Shown here in pieces: positions 46,297-56,039 of a DNA stretch of 64,000 bases (position 1 is the stretch's first letter; every line of letters begins with the position of its first letter). The stretch covers positions 40,190,501 to 40,254,500 of the forward strand of contig NC_071668.1 in NCBI RefSeq assembly GCF_028554725.1, given 5' to 3'. The position numbers and the translations under genes are program-made. The DNA is from Zeugodacus cucurbitae. Taxonomy: Eukaryota; Arthropoda; Insecta; Diptera; Tephritidae. Below the pieces are notes generated by a model, which was not told where the DNA came from, searched no databases, and was given only the letters and a program-made list of their open reading frames with translations.

Positions 46297-46628
46297 ATGA
46301 ACATGAAACATGAAATTGCTTTAGTCCTGGAAGATCAGTTATTCACCATGTTCCAAATTTTGGAAAAGACCCGAGAGAGAAGAATCGATACACACCCCCT
46401 TTCAATTGATTTTAAAGTTGCATTCAATAGCTCGAAAAGGAACTGCCTATATGCCGCGATGTCTGAATTTGGTATCCATGCAAAACTAATACGGCTATGT
46501 AAACTGACGTTGAAAAGTGCCGTCAGGATCGAAATAAAGCAAAAACCGCATCGTTAGTTGTGACTGGGTATGGAAGCGAAGGGAATGGGTAATGGGTCTG
46601 GTAGTGAATGAGGACAAGACCAAAGTGT
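46297..46628 (+). mobile_element. LINE-A RT fragment
   Basis: It encodes LFTMFQILEKTRERRIDTHP and FKVAFNSSKRNCLYAAMSEF, then jumps by deletion to NGSGSE-like text and EDKT. It is interrupted by a MITE and continues at 47004. Confidence 0.85.
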
Positions 46629-46631
46629 AGT

Positions 46632-47003
46632 CAACAAAGTGAACTAAGTATATGACATTTAATTTTTTTTACCCGAATTTGACATGTTTGTTGCCATTGA
46701 TTTAACCCTTACATATATTCAAAAATTCAAATTTTGAAATTCAAAAGAAAACAAATTTCAAACCAAAAAAAATATTTTTTAAATGAATAAAAGAAAATGC
46801 CGAATACTTTCTGCTTATGAAAAACAACTCATGGAAGCAATTTACTAATGTTTTGTGATCCAACTGGCAAATTGCAAACAATTTTATCAATATATATTAT
46901 ATTGTTCAAGATAAAAAAGACGGGTTAATGTAAACAAATACATGAATTGTTCACTATTTTATTGTCAAAAACGGGTATGTCAAATACTTAGTTCACTTTG
47001 TTG
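46632..47003. mobile_element. 372-bp MITE in LINE-A
   Basis: Termini CAACAAAGTGAACTAAGTAT and the complementary TACTTAGTTCACTTTGTTG are inverted repeats. Bases beyond them (TAGT on the left, AATA on the right) allow a TA target duplication with a slightly longer terminus, as in Tc1/mariner or pogo elements. The interior has MNKRKCRILSAYEKQLMEA, possibly a relic transposase start. Confidence 0.75.
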
Positions 47004-47300
47004 AATACACTATGGAAAAGACAAAATAACTCCTATCATCAAACAAACAGTCAGCACACCTGCGTCTTGGCTCCCACGTCACTGGACAGTCATAACTTTG
47101 AAGTCGTAGATAATTTAATACAATTTAGGAACCAGCATTAACAACACCAACAATGTCCTCGAAATCCAACGCAGAATCACTCTTGCCAACAGGTGCCACT
47201 TTGGAAATCCTCTCTTGACGAACTAAAACCAAACACTTCAAGTCGCTTATTACTTCCGTCCTGAGTTATGGTGCAGAAGCGTGGACGCTGGCATATATAT
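47004..47300 (+). mobile_element. LINE-A fragment continued
   Basis: This resumes after the MITE with SAHLRLGSHV-like text and LEIQRRITLANRC and ends near ALPSVLSYGAEAWT-like sequence in broken frames. Confidence 0.8.
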
Positions 47301-47384
47301 ATGTATCGTATATATATAAATATGTAAACCAAAAGTCAGTACCGTCAGTCGTTCTCCTCACTTTTAATAAATATCACCTACATT

Positions 47385-47672
47385 CATTTTCAAAAAATTT
47401 AAGTGTCTGAGTACACAACCAAGGTTAGGCCATATTATCCTAATCCTATGTAATACAAAAACTGCCAAGTATTGGGTTACTAAACTAAAAGATAGCTTCT
47501 GTTTGCGATTCCCTCCTCACCAAATTTTACCGTGTACTCGTTCCTTTTGCGTTAATTGCTCAGGTAATTATTCCTCTTCTGACAAAACTTGCCCCAAATT
47601 CATACAAATGAAAGAAATAATATCTGTCATCGATTGGCTAAGCGTTTTGGAGAAGCCAATAGAACACAAACC
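47385..47672 (+). pseudogene. LINE ORF1 fragment with zinc knuckles
   Basis: It encodes KCLSTQPRLGHI, then KDSFCLRFPPHQILPCTR, then CVNCSGNYSSSDKTCPKFIQ and MKEIISVIDWLSVLEK. The CxNCxGxxSSxDxxCP pattern is that of jockey-clade ORF1 proteins. It runs into the Helitron at about 47855. Confidence 0.6.
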
Positions 47673-48897
47673 GAAACAAACGAATAGGCAGCACTTATGG
47701 CGCAACCCTGCCCTAAAATGTCCTTAAACCATTCGCAATAGTTGAACTATTTTATTTGGTGATAAATACTTAAATCTGCGCAAAAAATTTCTTTTACCAC
47801 TTCATGTCTAGATGTGCCAATTCCTTACATTTTATTTAATCTATGTCAATACTAAATTATAAAGAGGAAATGTTTGTTTTTTTGTTTATTTGTGTCGAAT
47901 AGGCTCCCAAACTACTGAACCGATTTGAAAAATTCTTTCACCGTTGGAAAGCTATACTATCCCTGAGTGACATAGGCTATATTTAGTTTAAAAAAAAAAT
48001 AGGGTTCCTTACCAAAACTCCGATAATGTAAAAAAAATACCAAAAAAATTTCTTTAATCGCGAATGCTGCGAAAACGATTGAAGATATAACAAAGTGATG
48101 TTCGACAATTTTGTAGAACTTATCATTATCTACAAAAAAAAACTTATCATTATCACAATAAGCGATTTTATATAAAAAAATTAATTCAAATGCCACTACT
48201 TGAAAAGGCTCTTTATTTATACTTTAGTATTAATCCTTATCGAAATAAATGATTTATTATTTAAGATCGCTTCAAAACCTTTATATAACTTTTTGAATTA
48301 TTAGATTCTGACATACCATTCAAAAGATATCACGAGTTAAAAATTTTGAAATTTTTGAATGGTCCTGTACGGAATTAAAAATAATTGTCGCTTGATAATA
48401 ATATGATATAAAAATGAATTGCTGTTCGTTTGTGTCGCAAAAAAACGAGAACGGCCAAACCGATCTGGCTAATTTTAGTCTTGAAATATTCGTGGAAGGC
48501 CAGAAAAAGATTAGAAAGTGAGTAAATATGAAAAAATTTGGAGGAAGATAATAATAAGAGAATTTTATTCGAGTTGACAAGAAAAATATAAAAGAGAAAA
48601 CAAAAAATTATAATTTGAAGGTTGTCATTGTTGCTTTGTTAAAATATTTTTGTTATTAATCAATGTAACAAATAAGGAAAGGCTATGTTCGGGTCCAACC
48701 GAACATTTTATACTCTCACAATTTATTGATGTAATTTTATTAAGATAACACACAATTTTACCTAAGTATATATTCGACATAAAGTCCAATAGAAAATCAT
48801 CATATATAATATATGAGGGCTGATGTAATTCCAGAACCAATTTCACTCATTTTCACCACCAAGGTTAACGGGAATAGGGGCGACTTGGCACCTGTTA

Positions 48898-49440
48898 GTA
48901 GGAAAACAGACGGCACATTCGGCCTTGAAATTACTCCTAAATGAACGAAACACCAGTCAGCAAAATCGTCAAAAATAGCGCTTTAACGAAAATTTTCCAA
49001 ATATTCAAGAAGTCGTTGGAGGTTCTGCACAGGACTTTAAAAGATCTTGATTGTCGATGAACGTTTTTGGTGGAGCCAGGATTCTGTTAGTAGGTGATTT
49101 ACGCCAGACTCTTCCAATTATTCCTGGATCAACTGTTACTGACGGGCTCATTTAATTTGTGGCGACACATAAAGAATCGCCAATTAACAACTGACATATG
49201 AGTGTTTTTGCAACAATACCAAATTGCGATTGTAGAAATAGTTGGCAGTTGACACCTCGATGGATTAATAGCATTTCCAACAAATTTCTTTCACTTCATT
49301 GACTCGAAAGAGAAGTTTTCCTGACATGAAACCTCAATATGATAACCATAAATGACTGATTGAATGACCTATATTGGTGGTAAAAAAATATCGATGATCT
49401 TAATGCAACAATTTAAAATTTCGGTCCAAGAGAGTTCACA
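48898..49440 (+). pseudogene. Pif1-like Helitron helicase relic
   Basis: Shifted frames encode LLVGKQTAHSALKLLLN, FGGARILLVGDLRQTLPIIP (Walker B region and GDxRQTLPV motif) and GSTVTDGLI. NNXHMSVFATIPN-like text follows, then ATFPTNFFHF-like text and KYRCS in place of KNIDVNDLNATIQ. The motif order matches the Pif1-type helicase of Helitrons, a DNA unwinding domain fused C-terminal to Rep. Confidence 0.7.
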
Positions 49441-49537
49441 CAGCTACAAACCAGGATGACGTAGCCAATTATCCCAAACTATTTCAAATTGCATGTACTT
49501 TGCAATTAAAAGTAGTGTGAGTTGTAATCATGCTGCG

Positions 49538-51299
49538 CATTGTATAGAGAAGTAGAGAAACTATCAGCTGATAAAACGTAAACAATCCACAGCTGAGAGA
49601 CGTTCATGGAGAACTGTCAAGTAGTCCTCGGGGGTAGGTTTCTTTGGGAGTCCAAGATGGCTGACTTTTTACCGGAAAATGGTTGCATTGTAGAATTTTT
49701 GCGAAATTTAATGAAAAGTTGTAAAAAAATACAGATTACTTGAAAGCATTCAATATTTTATCGATATAAAAAGGGTTCCTCTTTACACTGAATATTACAG
49801 TAGTCTTTTTTACTTCCAAATTTAAGAATAATGAAAGCATTTATTTGGGCTTCATTTTATCGAATGTGGTGGCATAATTATTCACCACAGAAATATGGTA
49901 GCAAGAATTGAGCAACCATGTAAGTTATTTGACAGTTTCTCTAGTTGTTGTTTTTGCTTTTCATAATTAAAGCTTTATTGGAATAGGGTAGCAAAAGAAT
50001 TAAACGAACAAGTTATAAAAAGGCAGTACATCCGTATTAATTATGGAAAAGGGCACAATGAACAGAATTTAATTTAATATAGGTAATATATAATGTAGTG
50101 TACTCATTTGTAAATATAGTGTAAATTTTTTTGATTTATATGATTTAGCGTTTAAAAGGGACAAATATTTCTATATTTGAATGCAGTAACTAGGAAAATA
50201 ATTTTTGCACAATTTGAAAAAAAAACCTTAACTTCGTATATAGGTCTAATGTATTGTCTAATACCTGAGACAGACATGTAGTATCACCGTTTTTCCGAAT
50301 TTTGTTTGAAAGCAAATGGTGTTCCGTACTACAATAGAGTTCTAGAAACCATTGAAATTTTGTGGTGTTGTGAAATGTACTACAATGGATTGCATTGAAC
50401 ACACCGAAAGCTTTAAGCTCTTTTGCCACAATCATATGTTTTTTGACATTTTGACATGTAGAAAATAAATTAAATTCAAAATTAATTGACATCAAAAAAC
50501 AAAATTTGAAAAAAAAATGTGAAAAATATGTAATAATATGTAATATGTAATAATTATATTGAACAATAATATTTTAAGATTGCTTGAAGTTATAACTAAG
50601 TCAGGATAAATTTTCCTGCCTGTTATTCATAATTACAATTTGCTTGAATTTATTTGTATCAGCTGATGAATATAAACTTAGTACAATATACTACATGTGT
50701 GTCACTATGCTGGTTCATGGTTTCTAGAGCTTTTATTGTAGTACATGTAATAGTATGAAAACCATATGTCTGTCTTAGGTATAAATATAGACAAATACAA
50801 AAAATTGATAATGTAACAAATTTATATCATTATTATAAGAAGTGTTATTTTAATAACTTCTTGATCTCTCCCATGTTTATTCATTGATGAAAGCGCATAA
50901 AATCGATTTGTATTTACAATAAAAATATACACATGCATATTTACTTATGTATAAATTGTATTTTCCATTCCCAATTTTGTCTATAAATACTTTAAAATAA
51001 TTAAATTAAAATACTATTTAAATTACTGCCAACTTTTCGTACCATACCGCATTACAAATAGTTATGTTGGGTATTCATCCCTATCAGAATTAATATAATT
51101 TAATTTCGTAATACTAAATAACAACATAATACTACCAAAAATTCGAATGGTAATAAACAATAATACACAAATTTTTGATTATGTGAAACCCTTTTTGGGG
51201 AATATGAATTAGCTCAACATAGGCGGCCATGTTGGCTTAAATGTCAAAAGTAGTTTCTGGAGGTGGGTTTTTGGAGTTTCTCTACTTCTCTATACAATG
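49538..51299. mobile_element. 1.76-kb element with 8-bp target duplication
   Basis: Termini CATTGTATAGAGAAGTAGAG and its complement are perfect inverted repeats of about 25 bp. ATGCTGCG occurs at 49530-49537 and 51300-51307, and once at the uninterrupted Helitron site (about 31040), so the duplication is real. Eight bases fit hAT or P-type transposases. The CA...TG ends resemble P more than hAT. No transposase frame is visible, so it is non-autonomous. Confidence 0.9.
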
Positions 51300-52235
51300 A
51301 TGCTGCGTAACATAAATCAACCTCGAGTAATCAATATCGTCGCCGAAGCCAAGATTGGACCAACTTAATTTAATGTATACCTTAGCCACAAAAACGTGTG
51401 GCCGGGTCTGCTAGTCAATTATAATTTACTAATTTACAGGTGCCAAGTCGCCCCTATTCCTATTCCCGTTAACCTTGGTGGTGAAAATTGGTTCTGGAAT
51501 TACATCAGCCCTCATATACTATATATGATGATTTTCTATTGGACTTTATGTCGAATATATAGGTAAAATTGTGTGTTATCTTAATAAAATTACATCAATA
51601 AATTGTGAGAGTATAAAATGTTCGGTTGGACCCGAACTTAGCCTTTCCTTATTTGTTACATTGAACAATAACAAAAATATTTTAACAAAGCAACAATGAC
51701 AACCTTCAAATTATAATTTTTTGTTTTCTCTTTTATATTTTTCTTGTCAACTCGAATAAAATTCTCTTATTATTATCTTCCTCCAAATTTTTTCATATAC
51801 TCACTTTCTAATCTTTTTCTGGCCTTCCACGAATATTTCAAGACTAAAATTAGCCAGACCGGTTTGGCCGTTCTCGTTTTTTTGCGACACAAACGAACAG
51901 CAATTCATTTTTATATCATATTATAGCCTAGACAGACGACATCGCTAATTTGCATTAGCGGCGATGATTTGCTTTAACTCGCGCATTAATTCATTTTAAA
52001 GCAAATTAGTAATGCACAAAAATTTCGTGCATTTAGCTGAATTTACCACATTTGTGCTGGCAATGCTGCCCAAAAATGCCCGATTTTTGCTATTGTGAAT
52101 GTTAATTGATAGAAAGAAGAAGAAGAAAACGTCAACAAATGATAGAAAGGAAAGCGTTAGAGGTAAGAAGTTTTAAATTTCTTTTTCAATTATGTGCAAG
52201 TTTATTGACAAAATCAAATTTTAATATTTTAGAAG

Positions 52236-53017
52236 ATGGCAGAAATTAAGCAGCGAGTGGTTTGGACTAGCACTGATGAATGTGTGTTAATTGACTTGTG
52301 GCGTGAGCGGGCCGATGATTTAAGACGTGCCAAGCGCAATTTGCATATATATGCCGATATATCTGTGCAAATGGCACATAAATTTACTCCGAAGGAAGTC
52401 CATATTAAAATTAGAAACTTATCACAAAGATACAGGTATACTATGCTATTATAAAACATTTTTAACATTATTAACCTTTGTGAAATTGTAGAGAAGAAAA
52501 GAAGAAAACTGGCCCATCGGGGGGCAGCCCATCGACGTGGAAATATTTTGATGCGGTGCATCAAATCATAGGGCTGACTGCAGCCAATAATGCAGAAATT
52601 TATGAATCATTAACTGTGGTAAGCTTAAATTTCATCTTTTTATTTCTTTATCGTATTAACTTAAAACAATTTTTTCTTTAGGACATATCGTCATCAACAT
52701 TGCTGCCGTTACCGCCATCTGTACCTGCAGCATCACCAGTAACAATGTCCCCGGAGCCGTTGTCGCCAGTAATACCATCGACCAGCTCGCCATTGTTGTC
52801 GCCACTGGATACCTCGTCCACATCCATGAGCACTTCTAAAAAGAGAAATTATATGGGTGAATTGGTGAAAGTGGCAAAACAACAACATGAATTGCTTAAG
52901 GTAGTGGTGGAAGATGGAAGAGATTTAAAAGAAAGAATCATTAATTGTATTGAAGAACAAAATAGTTCTACAAAAGAATTTATAAGTATTTTTAAAAATT
53001 TGTTGGAAAAAATGTAA
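52236..53017 (+). CDS. Harbinger Myb/SANT-like DNA-binding protein
   Basis: Three exons, 52236-52435, 52492-52618 and 52682-53017, are joined by short GT-AG introns (56 and 63 bp) and encode 220 residues. The start is the first ATG (MAEIKQRVVWTSTDECVLID). Residues about 8-105 form a trihelix/Myb-like DNA-binding domain with spaced tryptophans (VVWTS, IDLWRER, PSTWKYFD). A Ser/Pro-rich linker (SSTLLPLPPSVPAASP) follows, then a charged coiled-coil (ELVKVAKQQHELLKVVVEDG, then ERIINCIEEQ). In the family, this protein binds the element's ends and helps nuclear import of the transposase. The 3' end converges on the transposase 3' end about 105 bp away. Confidence 0.8.
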
Positions 53018-53121
53018 ATATTATATTTATTTTGTATACTATTATTAGTTATTTATTTTTATTATTATTAATATAAATGTAACTGAATTAAATGTTAATT
53101 TAAAAAGGAAATATTAAATAT

Positions 53122-54604
53122 TTAAAATAAAATGAAATGAATTAAAATGTAATGTAATAAATTGAATTTATTAATAATAAAAATAAATTTAAAAAAAGGA
53201 AATTTGAAATGAAAAATAAAATAGCTACCGTGGTATGTAACATAATTTGTACCGTTTTGAAATCTCATTGCTATGGCATTCCTAACCGCTGTCGCAGTTT
53301 GGTCATTTTCTCCTAATCTTGTTGTGTGATTGGGTTGATGTCTTCTTTCATCTTCTGCTGCTTCTTGTATCCATGCGGGAAAAACTTCATCGTTCTCAAT
53401 CTTTAGAAAATTATGCAAAATGCAACATGCTCTAATTATAATATTAACATTTTTAGGAGCAACTTGCAAGCCTCTTCCAACTTTACGGAAGCGCGCTTTA
53501 AGTTGACCAAAGGCATTTTCGATCACTCGGCGACATTTGGACAGTCGATAATTAAAGTGCTTTTCAACAGGCGATTGATTAACCCCATATGGATATGGTT
53601 TCATCATATGATGTGATAAACGAAAAGCTGAGTCGCCAATAAGAAGCACAGGTACATTGATGCCTTCAATTATTTCGCTATTTTCCTTAAAAATACGAGC
53701 GTGTTCATGAAATTTCTTAAGTGAACTCCTCTCAAATATGTACGAGTCATTATTTCTCCCAGTGGATCCTATGTTTATGTACGTGAACTTTGATCTGCAA
53801 GTTATAAGAAATGTAAACACATGTGTATGAGAATCAATACAGTCATAAATTTACCTCTGATCACAGCTTGCCAACAAAATGACTGAATACCAGCCTTTAT
53901 AATTGTAATAGTCTATGGCTTCCACTTTTTTGGGTTGCACTTCGATGTGGCAGCCATCAACAGCACCAAAGCATTGTGGGAACCCCATCAGTTTGAAACC
54001 TTCTACAATTCTTCTTAATTCTTGCGGATGTGGGGGGTATGCATTAATGCAATCCGAAAGAGTACCACATACTTCATGACAAAAATCGATCACAATTTCT
54101 CCAACTGTGCTGCGCCCAACGCCAAACAAACTAGCAACAGTCCTATATTCCGCTGCCGAACCCAAAGAAAAGAGTGCTATAGCTACTCTTTTTTCAAGTG
54201 AGATACAGCGCCTCATGTTGCTATCCATTTTTCCAATACTCTTTACCTTTTCGCACACTTTTTTGAATGCCCTTCTATCTAGCCGAAATTTTTCTTTGAA
54301 CCTTGAGTCATCCATGGTTGGGACATCGTGCTCCCAAAATATACCACCTCGATCCTTAAAATATGCAATTTTTGATTTCAATCCCAAATTGAAATAACTA
54401 TTTACTTACGAATTTCCAAATATGTCGATGGTGCTCCTGAGCGAATACAAGTCCAGCATGTATGATTTCGTTAAAATCCACTATTGCTTTTAATTGCACT
54501 TCATTATCTTGTAATGTATTTAATAACAATTTAATTCTTTCATTAAATTTCTTTTTGTTTTCCAAAAATACCAAAATTGCCATTAATAACTCTTTTTTAT
54601 CCAT
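53122..54604 (-). CDS. PIF/Harbinger DDE transposase (HARBI1-like)
   Basis: Three exons, 54410-54604, 53855-54354 and 53122-53794, are joined by GT-AG introns of 55 and 60 bp and encode 455 residues. The chosen ATG is at 54604 (MDKKELLMAILVFLEN); an in-frame ATG at 54643 is also possible. Residues about 85-150 hold the helix-turn-helix (ISLEKRVAIALFSLGSAAEY, FGVGRSTVGEIV). The nuclease has D198 (GAVDGCHIEV), D286 (LLIGDSAFRLS) and E324 (RRVIENAFGQLKARFRKV), 37 residues apart, plus NNDSYIFERS and EKHFNYRLSKCRR. All family landmarks are intact. The last 40 residues are hydrophobic (FIFHFKFPFFKFIFIINKF) and may be a read-on after an ancestral stop. It would cut and join element ends at TTA/TAA-like targets. 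Confidence 0.88.
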
Positions 54605-55325
54605 TTTTATTTCACGTTTGTAATAAATAAACAAATTTCTCAATCAGCTGTATAAATGCACAAAATTTGTCGTCTGTCACTATAAAATTTCAATGCGCAT
54701 TATCATTTCTTAATGCCAATTAATTTTGTTCGTCTGTCTAGGCTATTATTATCAAGCGACAATTATTTTTAATTCCGTACAGGACCATTCAAAAATTTCA
54801 AAATTTTTAACTCGTGATATCTTTTGAATGGTATGTCAGAATCTAATAATTCAAAAAGTTATATAAAGGTTTTGAAGCGATCTTAAATAATAAATCATTT
54901 ATTTCGATAAGGATTAATACTAAGGTATAAATAAAGAGCCTTTTCAAGTAGTCGCATTTTAATTAATTTTTTTATATAAAATCGCTTATTGTGACAAAAC
55001 TATAATAGTTAGAGGTATGATGTCGCGACGTTTTTTGTAGATAATGATAAGTTCTACAAAATTGTAGTACATCACTTTGTTATATCTTCAATCGTTTTCG
55101 CAGCATTCGCGATTAAAGAAATTTTTTTGGTATTTTTTTTACATTATCGGAGTTTTGGTAAGGAACCCTATTTTTTTTTTAAACTAAATATAGCCTATGT
55201 CACTCAGGGATAGTATAGCTTTCCAACGGTGAAAGAATTTTTCAAATCGGTTCAGTAGTTTGGGAGCCTATTCGACACAAGCAAACAAAAAAACAAACAT
55301 TTCCTCTTTATAATATTAGTATAGA

Positions 55326-55513
55326 AGTATAGATAGTATAGATATATTTATGAGTTTAAAATATTAAAAAAAAGTATTTGTTTTGTCCTTTTTGATAATA
55401 ATTTGTACTTTGAGCCATTTTTACAATTGTAAATGGTAATTTTGGTAGCACTAACTATTCTGTGATATTTTCGTGACTATGGCTGTATATAACTTGCTAG
55501 AAAAAAGTTAATA
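55326..55513. other. Spacer without identified features
   Basis: AT-rich sequence between Helitron copy 5 and the Tigger-like MITE. Confidence 0.5.
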
Positions 55514-55957
55514 CAGTGATCCCCGCTTAAGTGACCATATTTTGCGGCATCGATGATTTTTCTCTAAATTTACATATGAAATTCGACGCTTAAGTGCCTT
55601 TCCCTCTTAAATGCCTGTAATATTTAAGACACAAATACAAAATTCTTGTAATTTTCCTTTTTTAAGTGCCTTTTCATATTTTTGACATTTAATGCGCTGA
55701 GGATTGTAAAGGAAAACATATACATATTTTTGTAATGTTTTTTTTTATTTTTTATGGTTATTAACAATTATTTTTGTTATTAAGAAGATATAAATGTGTC
55801 TTTCATTCTAAAATAAAAAATATAAGAAAGAAGTATTTGAAAAAAAGCTTGGTAAGTACCTCGAGGCACTTAAGCGGAATTTATTTAAGAGCCTTTACCG
55901 CTTAAGTGTCTCAAAAGTCTTGCATGTTAAGAAGGGGCACTTAAGCTGGGATTACTG
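55514..55957. mobile_element. 444-bp Tigger/pogo-like MITE
   Basis: The left end CAGTGATCCCCGCTTAAGTG and the right end, reversed as CAGTAATCCCAGCTTAAGTG, are flanked by TA at 55512-55513 and 55958-55959. CAGT-N-ATCCC termini with TA duplication are typical of pogo/Tigger elements. The hexamer core CTTAAG(TG) recurs at least six times in the terminal 120 bp on both sides. Confidence 0.85.
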
Positions 55958-56039
55958 TACACCATTTTTCCCTAGCAAATCTTAGACATCAGTTATACGA
56001 GGCAGTAGGCAAAAAATTTACCGTAAAATTACATGAAGC

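Larger units (their letters stand above)
47854..51414 (+). mobile_element. Helitron copy 4 (longest)
   Basis: The 5' start is TCAATACTAAATTATAAAG. The 3' terminus is the CCACAAAAACGTGTGG hairpin with CTAG at 51411-51414, followed by T. The interior carries an HDR fragment (48668-48865), a helicase relic (48898-49440) and an inserted 1.76-kb element (49538-51299). Rep and most of the helicase are missing, so it is non-autonomous. Confidence 0.8.
51924..54745. mobile_element. Intact-looking PIF/Harbinger element
   Basis: Terminal inverted repeats TAGCCTAGACAGACGA at both ends are identical over 16 bp. TTA flanks the element at 51921-51923 and 54746-54748. The other Helitron copy has the empty site (CATATTATTATCAAG, complement near 48398), so the 3-bp duplication is directly shown. 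The element is 2,822 bp with two convergent genes, 52236-53017 (+) and 53122-54604 (-). I see no stops or frameshifts in either. Confidence 0.92.
51437..55325 (-). mobile_element. Helitron copy 5, inverted, truncated at its 3' end
   Basis: The 5' terminus is TCTATACTAATATTATAAAG, beginning at 55325 on the minus strand. It is homologous in reverse to 47854-48890 and stops at the CACCTGTAAATT junction near 51437, without the 3' hairpin. It includes an HDR fragment at 51450-51655 and is split by an intact Harbinger at 51924-54745. Confidence 0.8.

Noticed and set aside
48320..48580. Minus-strand 86-codon ORF in the Helitron
   Set aside because: The inverted copy at 51744-51926 disrupts it, and it has no recognisable domain.
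47854..55325. A single giant fold-back transposon
   Set aside because: Each arm begins at a Helitron 5' end and the left copy has its own Helitron 3' hairpin, so two Helitrons in opposite orientation explain it.
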